A DNA stretch of 64,000 nucleotides from an uncultured Ruminococcus sp. (lineage in GTDB: Bacteria; Bacillota; Clostridia; Oscillospirales; Acutalibacteraceae), in the NCBI GenBank assembly GCA_902777275.1, contig CACYTI010000011.1, forward strand, positions 1 through 64,000, written 5' to 3'. The position numbers and the translations under genes are program-made. This document shows, in pieces, positions 50,290 through 58,626 of this stretch (within the stretch, counting starts at the first letter, position 1; each line of letters starts with the position of its first letter). The notes beneath the pieces were generated by a model. It saw only the letters and a list, made by a program, of their open reading frames with translations. It did no database searches and had not been told where the DNA came from.

Positions 50290-51900
50290 ATGAGTACAGA
50301 CAAAATTATTACTTTGGTCGCGTTTGCGTTTTACATGGTTCTGATGATCCTCATCGGCGTGTTCTACTCAAGGAAGACCAAAAATAATGAAGACTATTTT
50401 CTGGGCGGCAGAAATTTAGGCGGCTGGACAGCGGCTCTTTCGGCACAGGCTTCCGACATGAGCGGATGGCTCCTTATGGGCTTGCCGGGCTCGATTTACT
50501 TAGCGGGCTCGGGCAAGATGTGGATCGCCATCGGTTTGCTTATCGGTACTATCCTCAACTGGTACCTCGTTTCATCGCGACTCAGAAAATACACTATCGT
50601 AGCGGACAACTCGCTCACCATTCCCAGCTTTTTCCAAAACCGTTACCGCGACAAAACGGGAGTTATCAAAATCGTCGCGGCAATCATCATCGCGATATTC
50701 TTCGCGGTTTACACTGCTTCGGCATTCAGCGCGGGCGCAAACCTCTTCGCTGTGCTTTTCGGCGACAGCATTGACAACGCCTACACCGTCGGTCTTATCA
50801 TCGCGGCAGTGGTAATTCTTGTTTACACCCTGCTCGGCGGCTTTAAGGCTGTTTGCACCACCGACTTCATCCAGGGCATGCTCATGCTCGTGGCTATTTT
50901 AGCGGTGCCGATCGTTGCGTATATGATGCTGACATGGAACCAGGGCTTTGCGGAAGCGTTGCTCGGACATAAAATTCCCAACTTTGACGGCGCAGTAAAC
51001 AACATCTCAGATCCCTTAAGCTATATCAGCCTGTTCCGCGACGGCGAAGGCAACCCTGTCGGCGCTACCGACATCATCTCCGGTCTTGCTTGGGGTCTGG
51101 GCTACTTTGGTATGCCGCATATCATTATCCGCTTTATGGCTATCAAGAGCGAGGCAGAAGTTAAAAAATCCAGAAAAATCGCAATCGTCTGGGTTATCCT
51201 TTCCCTTACCGCTGCCTGCTTCGTTGGTCTTGTTGCCAGAGGCGCGCTTGACAAGGTGCTCTTCAGCGTAGCTCCCGGAGCAGACGGTCAGCTTGTGGCA
51301 GACAATAAGAGTCAAACCGTGTTTATTGAATTGATCCGTCAGATATTCTCCGGCAACGGCATTCTGATCTTTATCGGCGGCATTTTCCTCTGCGGCATTT
51401 TAGCGGCTATCATGTCCACCGCCGACAGCCAGCTTCTCGTCACATCCTCCGCGATTTCCGAGGATATGTACAAGGGCGTTATCAAGAAGGACGCCTCCGA
51501 GAAAAAAGCTCTTATGGTCGGCAGGATCGCGGTTATCATTGTAGCGGTCATCGCTTTCTTCATCGCGCTTGACCCCAACTCGAGCGTTATGGATCTTGTT
51601 TCCGACGCCTGGGGCGGCTTTGGCTCTGCGTTCGGTCCCGTTGTTCTGCTTGCGCTGTTCTGGAAGCGTTCTACCCTTGCAGGCGCTATTTCGGGTATGA
51701 TCACCGGTACCGTATTCACCTTGGTTTGGTCATACATTCCAATCAACGGTGCAGTGCTGGGTGATTCCACCGGAATTTACTCGCTGGCAATAGGCTTCCC
51801 GCTCGCGCTCTTTGTCAACTTTGTAGTTTCGCTCATCAGCAAAAAGCCCTCCAAGGAAATGATCAAAGAGTTTGAATCGATCAAGAAGGTTGAAATTTAA
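50290..51900 (+). CDS. putP: Sodium/proline symporter PutP
   Basis: A 536-residue sodium:solute symporter with about 13 transmembrane helices. The SSF signatures are present: DYFLGGRNLGGWTAALSAQASDMSGWLLMGLPG at the first pair of helices, and GILAAIMSTADSQLLVTSSAISEDMY in helix 8-9, which carries the sodium site (Ser/Thr). Such proteins import proline with Na+ as osmolyte or nutrient; a closely related amino acid is possible. AGGAGGAAC precedes the ATG. A terminator follows the stop. Confidence 0.92.
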   Translation: MSTDKIITLVAFAFYMVLMILIGVFYSRKTKNNEDYFLGGRNLGGWTAALSAQASDMSGWLLMGLPGSIYLAGSGKMWIAIGLLIGTILNWYLVSSRLRKYTIVADNSLTIPSFFQNRYRDKTGVIKIVAAIIIAIFFAVYTASAFSAGANLFAVLFGDSIDNAYTVGLIIAAVVILVYTLLGGFKAVCTTDFIQGMLMLVAILAVPIVAYMMLTWNQGFAEALLGHKIPNFDGAVNNISDPLSYISLFRDGEGNPVGATDIISGLAWGLGYFGMPHIIIRFMAIKSEAEVKKSRKIAIVWVILSLTAACFVGLVARGALDKVLFSVAPGADGQLVADNKSQTVFIELIRQIFSGNGILIFIGGIFLCGILAAIMSTADSQLLVTSSAISEDMYKGVIKKDASEKKALMVGRIAVIIVAVIAFFIALDPNSSVMDLVSDAWGGFGSAFGPVVLLALFWKRSTLAGAISGMITGTVFTLVWSYIPINGAVLGDSTGIYSLAIGFPLALFVNFVVSLISKKPSKEMIKEFESIKKVEI

Positions 51901-51929
51901 GTACGTTTTTTACATGATATAACTTCCGC

Positions 51930-51970
51930 TCCCCTGACTATCCCGCAAAGGAAAGGCAGGGGATTTTTTA
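51930..51970 (+). terminator. Terminator of putP
   Basis: TCCCCTG (51930-51936) pairs with CAGGGGA (51957-51963); ATTTTTTA follows. The inner sequence is part of a 24-nt direct repeat. Confidence 0.7.
51940..51963 (+). repeat. 24-nt direct repeat, copy 1
   Basis: Matches 52648-52671 at 23 of 24 positions (A at 51953 where the other copy has C). The two copies flank the truncated transposase-family gene. Confidence 0.75.
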
Positions 51971-51971
51971 T

Positions 51972-52622
51972 GTGCAGTCGGGCAATTTTTCACTTATCCT
52001 TGAATTTTTTACGAATTCATGTTATAATATAAAAAGCTATAATATCGAGGTTCAGCGCGCCGATTCGGGAGCTATTGCTCAGAGGGCAAGGTATCATTCA
52101 GCTGCTCTCGATGTCAATTCTCTTCCCGGCGGAACACCGTTTGTAAAGCTTCCCGATTCATATGTGATTTTCATCACGGAAAATGATGTGCTGAAAGGCG
52201 GCAAACCGTTATATCATGTTGAGAGAAGCATTATAGAGATATCCGAGCTGTTCAGCGACGGATCGCATATTATTTATGTGAACGGCGCTTATCAAAATAT
52301 AGAAACCGCGATCGGAAAGCTGATACATGACTTCAAGTGCAAAAGCGCCGGAGAAATGCTTTGCGAGCCGATGGCGGAAGTGACCTATAAATTCAAAAAC
52401 ACCGATAAAGGAGTTTATTATATGTGCAAGGCAGTAGAAGAGTACGGATTAAAGCAACTGAACAAAGGCAGAATGGAAGGTAGGATGGAAGGCAAAATGG
52501 AAGGTATATTGGAATCGGTGATAAAGTTTATCAAAAAGGGTAAGCTTTCCTATGAGGAAATTGCCGATAATTTTGATATGCCCGTGGAAGAGGTTCGCAA
52601 GTTGGCGGCACAGACAAACTAA
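51972..52622 (+). pseudogene. Truncated PD-(D/E)XK nuclease-family transposase (Rpn/TIGR01784 type)
   Basis: The recognisable part begins at YNIEVQRADSGAIAQRARYHSA and continues through FVKLPDSYVIFITENDVL and HIIYVNG to a C-terminal Met/Gly/Glu repeat (GRMEGRMEGKMEG) and a DNA-binding-like helix pair (YEEIADNFDMPVEEVRKLA). In this family the first 80-100 residues hold the first catalytic acidic residues; they are missing here, and the frame upstream of YNIEVQ is AT-rich non-coding sequence. It lacks a ribosome site, so it is likely a fragment. The two 24-nt repeats flank it within 10-40 bp, suggesting a duplication or deletion event. Confidence 0.7.
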
Positions 52623-52647
52623 ATTTTTTAACTCGATCCCCCCGCTC

Positions 52648-52671
52648 ATCCCGCAAAGGACAGGCAGGGGA
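52648..52671 (+). repeat. 24-nt direct repeat, copy 2
   Basis: Second copy of the repeat at 51940-51963, here without the T-run, so it no longer acts as a clear terminator. Confidence 0.75.
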
Positions 52672-52695
52672 GGTTTTGGCGATCCGACATATAAT

Positions 52696-52735
52696 AACGA
52701 GCTGTCGCAAAGCAAGCGGCAGCTCGTTGTTTTTT
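52696..52735. terminator. Terminator between the truncated transposase gene and the kinase gene
   Basis: AACGAGCTG (52696-52704) pairs with CAGCTCGTT (52720-52728); GTTTTTTC on the plus side. It touches the kinase stop codon. Confidence 0.7.
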
Positions 52736-54909
52736 CAGCTAAAACTGATTTGTCTTAATTTTGTGCTCTTTGTGCTGTACACATAATCGAAATAGAAGCT
52801 CAGCGCGGTTCCGTCCGAATAGGAATAGTCGAAAATCATTTCGTTATAATCCTCGTGGGAGTACATAAATATCCGATTCGGTTTTCTGAGAACAGAGAGG
52901 ATATCGTCCATATTTGAGCTGTTGTTCAAGCCTTGATAGGAAAAGCCTACTCCGTCAGACGGATCGATATAAACAGAGGTAATTACACAGCTGTTAAGAG
53001 AATGCTTTGAACTTTTTTTGTTTTCAACCCAAGCTCCTGCTGACTTATAATTATAAAACAAATGTATTGATTCACTTTTGCCCGCGTCCAAGCTTATCGG
53101 CGATTCATTCGCGAGCGTATAACCATTTAATATCATTTGGGCGACGGTCGTTTCATCGGGGATCACAGTTGCTCCGCCTTCAAGTTGAATGGAATTCGAC
53201 GGAGCAGAAAAATCATCCTTGCTCTTAATGTTCCATGAGGCACTGCATTCTTCGTAATTGCCGTCTTTATCATAGCTAATATAACCTTGATTTTCCATTT
53301 CATTGGAAGTGTAATCCGACAAATCTAATTTCTGTTCCAGATAATCAACCATAGCTATGAAGACTGCGTTGTCGTGCGCGGCGTCGGGAGATAATGTCCC
53401 TGTCGGCGCGGTCGATGAATTTGAGGAGGCTTCGGTACTTTTTGAGTAGATATTTTTTGCTATATTTACACCTACCGGCACAGCCTCTATCGCATAAATG
53501 CCGGCTAAAATATATACTCCTATCCTGACCCAGAGCGCAAGCGGCTTTAAATAATTGATATTGATACGGTAATTGGCGTAGAGCAGAAAAATAAGTACGG
53601 CGAACATAATTATCAGCGTAGCTGCCAAGTCATTCTCAGCAACAGGCTTGATTGCGGTATTATAAACGATCAATGCAATATGCAGCGCAAGAACAACTCC
53701 CGCGATAACGCGCATCAACGTTCCGGGATAATACTCCTTCTTTTTCGGCTTTGTTTTTTCCTGCTTGATCTGTTCGGGCGGCGTGCTCCAATCGGGCTTT
53801 TTATAATCCTTTGGTGCAGAACCCTGCTTGCGGTCGGCGGGCGACCGTTTTTCCGCGTCCTCCGTTGGTGTGCCGTCCCATATTTTTGAGACCGACTGCT
53901 TGTCAGCATCAAGTGTTTTGTAAGGATCCTTCGTTGAAGCCCCCTGTCCGCCCGTATATGGATTATTCCGCGCAGAGTCAATAAGGTTCAGCAGCTCGGT
54001 CACGCTTTGACAGCGGTCGGCTGAGCGCACTGCAAGACCGTACATGAGCGCTTTTTCCATAGCGGGGGAAATATTGACTCCAAGCTTTGACGGTGGCTTT
54101 AGCCTGTCGTCAGACAGTCTGTCAAGCGATTCATCGGGAACCTTTCCCGTAATGCAGCAGTAAATCGTCGCGCAAAGCCCGTAAACATCCGTCCACGGTC
54201 CCTGCTTGCCGTTGCGCCTGTACTGTTCTTCCGGAGCGAAGCCCGGCTTTAGCATTACCGACATTGAGCGCACGTCGCCGTTAAAGACCTTTGCCGAGCC
54301 GAAGTCCATCAGCTTTATCCCGCCCGACTTCAGCCGCATTATGTTGTCAGGGCTGATGTCGCGGTGGATCATGCCCGCCTTGTGAACCTTTACAAGCGCA
54401 TTCATCACAGGCATTAGCATATCTATCGCCTTGTTAACGCTCATTTTGCCGTTTTTGATCAGATAATCTCTCAGGTCGGTGCCGTTGAGATATTCCATTA
54501 TGATATAAGCCGTGTTGTTTTCGTCGATATAGTCGGTCACGTTAACAATGCCCGGCTCGTCGTTAAACTTCACGAGCGTTTTTGCCTCGGTCAAAAAACG
54601 TGCCTTACCGTGCTCGTATTCATCACGGTCGCTTTCGGTCACGGACACCTTGTTGCCCGCGGCGGAAACGCGGTAGGTGAAGCCGTGAGGGTAATACTCC
54701 TTTATGGCAACATTTACGCCGAGCTTATTGCTTCCCAGATAGGTTATGCCGAAGCCTCCCTCGCCCAATACTCCTATAATTGTGTATCTGCCCCCCAAAA
54801 CCGTGCCCTTCGGCAGGTGGTGCGGCTTTGCTTCCTGAATATTTCCGACATGACAATACGGGCAGATCACAACGTCGCCCTTGTCGCGCTTGCAATTGTT
54901 ACAAATCAT
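52735..54909 (-). CDS. Zinc-ribbon serine/threonine protein kinase with extracellular domain
   Basis: A 724-residue Hanks-type kinase. N-terminal zinc ribbon with Cys3, Cys6, Cys16, Cys19; kinase domain about 38-310: Gly loop LGEGGFGITYLG, Lys70 in VAIKEY, Glu108, catalytic HRDISPDN (Asp184), DFGSAK (Asp202), PGFAPEEQY activation segment, and DVYGLCATIYC. A charged juxtamembrane stretch leads to three membrane helices (about 405-500), and a C-terminal extracellular domain of about 210 residues (strand-rich, no known fold) that may sense a ligand. GAGGGG precedes the ATG at 54909; the longer frame is rejected. It is the last gene of the FHA-ABC operon, behind an internal terminator. Confidence 0.88.
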   Translation of the reverse strand: MICNNCKRDKGDVVICPYCHVGNIQEAKPHHLPKGTVLGGRYTIIGVLGEGGFGITYLGSNKLGVNVAIKEYYPHGFTYRVSAAGNKVSVTESDRDEYEHGKARFLTEAKTLVKFNDEPGIVNVTDYIDENNTAYIIMEYLNGTDLRDYLIKNGKMSVNKAIDMLMPVMNALVKVHKAGMIHRDISPDNIMRLKSGGIKLMDFGSAKVFNGDVRSMSVMLKPGFAPEEQYRRNGKQGPWTDVYGLCATIYCCITGKVPDESLDRLSDDRLKPPSKLGVNISPAMEKALMYGLAVRSADRCQSVTELLNLIDSARNNPYTGGQGASTKDPYKTLDADKQSVSKIWDGTPTEDAEKRSPADRKQGSAPKDYKKPDWSTPPEQIKQEKTKPKKKEYYPGTLMRVIAGVVLALHIALIVYNTAIKPVAENDLAATLIIMFAVLIFLLYANYRININYLKPLALWVRIGVYILAGIYAIEAVPVGVNIAKNIYSKSTEASSNSSTAPTGTLSPDAAHDNAVFIAMVDYLEQKLDLSDYTSNEMENQGYISYDKDGNYEECSASWNIKSKDDFSAPSNSIQLEGGATVIPDETTVAQMILNGYTLANESPISLDAGKSESIHLFYNYKSAGAWVENKKSSKHSLNSCVITSVYIDPSDGVGFSYQGLNNSSNMDDILSVLRKPNRIFMYSHEDYNEMIFDYSYSDGTALSFYFDYVYSTKSTKLRQISFS

Positions 54910-54928
54910 CAAACCCCTCAAATCAAGC

Positions 54929-54957
54929 AAAAAAGCTGCCTGAGATAATACGGCAGC
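54929..54957 (-). terminator. Internal terminator between the 68-residue gene and the kinase gene
   Basis: GCTGCC (54935-54940) pairs with GGCAGC (54952-54957), followed on the minus strand by six T residues. It lies only 20 bp before the kinase ATG, so the kinase is reached by partial readthrough. Confidence 0.75.
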
Positions 54958-54979
54958 CCTTTTGAATTTTCTGTGTATT

Positions 54980-55186
54980 TTATTTCTTCGCAAACGGGTT
55001 GGGGATATTGCCCAAGAAGCCCTTTGACTGCTTGATGATATCCTTTGCCTGAGACTTGTCCATGCCGAACTTTGCGTTGAGCTCGTCGGCGATCTTATTC
55101 TCGTCGCCGCCGCTCATAACGATTTCAGCGATTTTACCGATATCATCCATACTAAAGCCCATTTTGCTCAAAAACGAAAAATCCAT
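54980..55186 (-). CDS. 68-residue protein of the phospho-signalling operon
   Basis: A small protein with two predicted helices (SMDDIGKIAEIVMSGG; ENKIADELNAKFGMDKSQAKDIIKQSKGFLG) and a Pro/Phe-rich end (NIPNPFAKK). AAGGAGG before the ATG is strong. It lies 18 bp after the PP2C gene and just before the internal terminator. I do not recognise the family. It could be a kinase or phosphatase adaptor, but nothing in the sequence proves this. A good ribosome site and placement make it a real gene. Confidence 0.72.
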   Translation of the reverse strand: MDFSFLSKMGFSMDDIGKIAEIVMSGGDENKIADELNAKFGMDKSQAKDIIKQSKGFLGNIPNPFAKK

Positions 55187-55203
55187 TTCTGTTCCTCCTT
55201 GTA

Positions 55204-56022
55204 TTATTTAGCCCGTTCAACCAACACGCAGGTCACGTTGTCGTTGCCACCGTGGTTAAGCGCGGCTCTGACAAGCTCCATTGTGGGGCTATCGGGATTG
55301 TTTACTATTATTTCCTGAATCTCATCCTTTGTAAGCTCGTCATAAAGACCGTCACTGCACAGCAGAAGCTTGTCGTGCTTCTTGAGCAACACAGGCTCAT
55401 AAAACAGCGGGGACACACCCTGACGGTAGTAATCCACGCCGAGAAAAGCAGTCAGCTTGTGGCTGTCGTTGCTTTGCTCCGCCTCCTCAAGCGTGTAGAT
55501 GTTCGCCTCGTACTTCTTCATTGCAAGCGTCTGGTCTTTGGATATCTGTGACAGGGAACCGTCGCGCAGCAGATATATCCTGCTGTCGCCGAGCGAGAAC
55601 GGGTAAATAACTCCGTTTCTTATTACAGCAGCAGCTACGGTGCTGCCGCCTGTGCGGCACTTGTTCTCCTCCAGAAAATTGCGGATCTCGTCGTTGGCGC
55701 TCTGAATAAACACGCTGACCAGCTCGTCCATCGGCTTGTCGGGAGAATCCTTGAGCATACTGTACAGCCCCTTTGCTATCTGAGACGAAATGAACGAGGC
55801 GTACTCACCCTTTGACTCGCCCCCCATTCCGTCAAAAACGGCGGCAAGCAAGGGCGCCTGATGCTCGGACTCAAAGCTGACATTCTTGTATTCAAGCTTC
55901 TTAGACACACTGTTGATTGTGAAATTGTCTTCATTATTGCTGCGAACCAACCCCTTGTGGGTAGTCAGAAAAACCTTGTACCGCTCAGCCGACGCAGCAG
56001 CTTTTTTCTCATTTTGCTCCAT
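55204..56022 (-). CDS. PP2C-type serine/threonine phosphatase (PrpC/Stp family)
   Basis: A 272-residue Mg2+/Mn2+-dependent phosphatase. Motifs are RSNNEDNF (Glu31, Asp32), AVFDGMGGESKG (Asp64, Gly65), TGGSTVAAA, SLGDSRIYLLRDG, LCSDGLYDEL and GGNDNVTCVLVE, which together bind the binuclear metal centre. It should reverse the phosphorylation by the kinase encoded two genes downstream. It is a soluble protein. It is cotranscribed with the FHA-ABC pair upstream. There is no strong ribosome site at the ATG, so coupling to the preceding gene is plausible. Confidence 0.92.
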   Translation of the reverse strand: MEQNEKKAAASAERYKVFLTTHKGLVRSNNEDNFTINSVSKKLEYKNVSFESEHQAPLLAAVFDGMGGESKGEYASFISSQIAKGLYSMLKDSPDKPMDELVSVFIQSANDEIRNFLEENKCRTGGSTVAAAVIRNGVIYPFSLGDSRIYLLRDGSLSQISKDQTLAMKKYEANIYTLEEAEQSNDSHKLTAFLGVDYYRQGVSPLFYEPVLLKKHDKLLLCSDGLYDELTKDEIQEIIVNNPDSPTMELVRAALNHGGNDNVTCVLVERAK

Positions 56023-56034
56023 ATCATTTACCGA

Positions 56035-56889
56035 TCAAGAATCTTTGTTTCTCAGTTTTAATGCAACTATACTTGCCGCTATGTTGAAAGCGGTGATCAA
56101 TATACACGCGCCCCACGCCGCTAACAGCCTGATAACCTCCGGCTTGTAGAAATCGCTTGCCATCGCGTTTGAAATAGTTATCATCTGTGTTTCGGGTGAT
56201 TTCGCAAGCGCCTGCTGAACGCCCGTTGGGATCGAGTTCAGGTCACACTCACAGCCGAACGCCGACATTCCCCACTTGCTGAGAGTAATATACGAAAATG
56301 CTTCGGAAGCGCCCGAAAGACTGAACAGCACGCCGCTCATTACAAGCTGAACGATGAGCACAAACGGCATAATAGTCATGGCGGTAGTCGGTGTGCTCGA
56401 AATCGAAGAGATCATAAGACCCAGCACCGCCGCACCGAAGGTGAGCAGATAAATCGTGATAAAGTTTTCGACATACACCGAGATCAAAAGATGTGCGGGT
56501 GACTTGTCAAACTTCATAAAGATACAGCAGATAATAAATATTACTATCGTCTGAGCCAAACAGAGCAGCGCCTGCCACAGCACATGGGCGGCAACATAAG
56601 ATGACATCTTCATCCCCTGGCGGTACTCCGCGCGGATTATCTCATGCTCCTTGCATATACTCTGGATCGAGTTGAATATGCCTATCCAGATACAAGCCGA
56701 AGCGAGTGTGAAAAAGCCTGAATTTGTACAATCAAAGTTTGCGAACATATCGGGTCCCGTGATCAGCGCGACGATTGATGAAATTATCGCGGCAAACACC
56801 AGATACTTCCATGAGTTTTCACGAAGCGCGATCCTGAACAATTTTTTAAAATATACATGCGTCTGAACGGCGAAAGAGGTATCATTCAT
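56035..56889 (-). CDS. ABC-2-type permease partner of the FHA ATPase
   Basis: A 284-residue membrane protein with about six helices (for example YLVFAAIISSIVALITG, IVIFIICCIFMKF, IYLLTFGAAVLGLMISSI, TAMTIMPFVLIVQLVMSGVLF, LAAWGACILITAFNIAASIVAL). The layout matches ABC-2/ABCG-type permeases. AAGGAG precedes the ATG at 56889; the frame from 56958 overlaps the upstream gene too far. It overlaps the FHA-ABC stop by 8 bp, so the two subunits are coupled. The substrate is not evident. Confidence 0.85.
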   Translation of the reverse strand: MNDTSFAVQTHVYFKKLFRIALRENSWKYLVFAAIISSIVALITGPDMFANFDCTNSGFFTLASACIWIGIFNSIQSICKEHEIIRAEYRQGMKMSSYVAAHVLWQALLCLAQTIVIFIICCIFMKFDKSPAHLLISVYVENFITIYLLTFGAAVLGLMISSISSTPTTAMTIMPFVLIVQLVMSGVLFSLSGASEAFSYITLSKWGMSAFGCECDLNSIPTGVQQALAKSPETQMITISNAMASDFYKPEVIRLLAAWGACILITAFNIAASIVALKLRNKDS

Positions 56890-58429
56890 ATACAGGTCTC
56901 CTTTGTGCTGAGTAGTACTTCTCAATATAATAGTCGGCTCTGCCCTTGCCGCCCTCATAAGGCGGATTGATTTCTATCATAATATCCTGAAGCTTATTAA
57001 CGCCGAAATGCTCCTTTGCCTCGTCAACACCGCCGAAGAATGCCAGGTGTCCCGCGTTGTCCTTTGAGCTTTTGGCGAGAACGACAACCTTATTGAACAG
57101 CGAACGACCCGTATCAACATCTATGGCGTCATCGGGCTCGTGCGAAATAACCATTACTATTTTGTCGTTTGTTGCTATTTCTTTAAGGATCTCCATTTGC
57201 TGAGTACGCGAGGCGGCGTCAAGTCCCGAATCGGGCTCGTCGCAGATAAATACCTTCTGGAAGCCCACAAGCTGGTAGGCAACCGCGACCTTCTTTTTCT
57301 GTCCGCCGCTGAGCTGTCTTATAAGGTGGTTTTCAAGGTTCTTGATTCCGACCTTTTGCATAATATCGTCGATTCGTCTCAGCTTCTCTTCCTTTGAGTA
57401 GTTCTTGCGGTCAAGCTTGATGTCTGCGATGTCCATTAATGTGTTTTTGACCGTGTCGTTGACCCTGAGAGTCAAAAACTGCGGGACAAGACCGATCTGC
57501 GACTTCATGCTCTTGAAGTTCTCGTAAAGGTTCTGACCGTTCAGGATTATGCGTCCGTCCGCTTTGCCGTCGCCCAGAATGGCTTTTACAAGCGTTGTTT
57601 TGCCCGCGCCCGAGCCGCCGAGGATCAGCACGAAATCTCCGCTGTCTACCTGGAAACGAATGTCGCGAAGCAGGGTTTTTCTGCCGAAATCGACCGTCTT
57701 TTTTTCTATGCGCACAACAAGATTGCCCGTGCTCTCTCTCGGATTGTTAAAAATCAGCGTATTGCCGATTATAATAATAGTTGTGTTTGCAAGCTTGATA
57801 ACGTCATGGTCGCATACATGGCTGCTGCCCTCAACCCCCTTGCCGTTAACGCTTACACCGTTCTGGCTGTTGTTGTCAAACAAAGTCCACCCGTTGTTGC
57901 TTCGGCTGAGAATAGCGTGCTCGCGTGAGGCTGCGAGGTCGGTCAGGCGGATCACATTGTTTTCGCCTCTTCCGATCGTTATGTTGACAAGTCTGCTCGT
58001 GTTAAACAGCCTCCAAGACTCATCGTAGCGCAAACTGGTACAAAAAATCATAAGAACCGCTTCGGGATGAGGCTGATTAAGTGTTTTGCGGTCAACACGG
58101 ATAATATCTCCGTCGGTAAGGCGGCAGGCGCGTGAGCCGCGCTCGTTGTACCGCTGTAACTTTTTGCCGTTTATATAGGTACCGTTCAGGCTGTTGTTGT
58201 CTATATAATAATACACACCCTCGCTGTCGTCGTACACAAACTCGCCGTGACGCCTGCCCACGATTGCGGATTGTACGGTGATATCACACATGGGACCCTG
58301 GTAAATCCGACCGAAGGTCATATCTCCCCTGAGCGGAACCACCCTTGGCTGACATCTGTAATCCACAATAAGCAGTGTCGCGGGGAGCACCGGAGCCGGA
58401 TGGTAATACATTGTTCTTTGCAGTTCCAT
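56882..58429 (-). CDS. ABC ATPase with two N-terminal FHA domains
   Basis: A 515-residue protein. FHA1 (about 36-112) has GRIYQ (Arg41), RRHGEF (Arg60, His61) and LNGTYING (Asn82). FHA2 (about 146-222) has GRGENN (Arg154), SREHA (Ser168, His171) and SQNGVSVNG (Asn190), the full phosphothreonine-binding set. An ABC ATPase follows (about 238-480): Walker A GGSGAGKTT at 271-279, signature LSGGQKKKVAVA, Walker B VFICDEPDSGLD. The ATPase-plus-ABC-2 pairing is of the ABCG/NatA type. It resembles mycobacterial Rv1747, where two FHA domains precede an ABC exporter and are bound after phosphorylation by PknF. It starts the operon. Confidence 0.9.
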   Translation of the reverse strand: MELQRTMYYHPAPVLPATLLIVDYRCQPRVVPLRGDMTFGRIYQGPMCDITVQSAIVGRRHGEFVYDDSEGVYYYIDNNSLNGTYINGKKLQRYNERGSRACRLTDGDIIRVDRKTLNQPHPEAVLMIFCTSLRYDESWRLFNTSRLVNITIGRGENNVIRLTDLAASREHAILSRSNNGWTLFDNNSQNGVSVNGKGVEGSSHVCDHDVIKLANTTIIIIGNTLIFNNPRESTGNLVVRIEKKTVDFGRKTLLRDIRFQVDSGDFVLILGGSGAGKTTLVKAILGDGKADGRIILNGQNLYENFKSMKSQIGLVPQFLTLRVNDTVKNTLMDIADIKLDRKNYSKEEKLRRIDDIMQKVGIKNLENHLIRQLSGGQKKKVAVAYQLVGFQKVFICDEPDSGLDAASRTQQMEILKEIATNDKIVMVISHEPDDAIDVDTGRSLFNKVVVLAKSSKDNAGHLAFFGGVDEAKEHFGVNKLQDIMIEINPPYEGGKGRADYYIEKYYSAQRRPVYE

Positions 58430-58626
58430 TTTTTAACCCCTATTGTTTTTAGTCATTTCTTCTTTTATTTTACACTGTGCAAATACACATGTCAAGTTTT
58501 TTGGTGCAAACATTTTGTGTTTGTTTTCAACAAATACTTTTCATTCAAACGCTGTTGCTGTTATTGACACTTTGTTATTTATGTATTATTATAAAGCTAT
58601 ATCAAAGAAAGGAGTTTTTTGGAAAT

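Noticed and set aside
51972-52622. Intact nuclease-family transposase gene
   Set aside because: The N-terminal catalytic part is missing and there is no ribosome site at the first available start.
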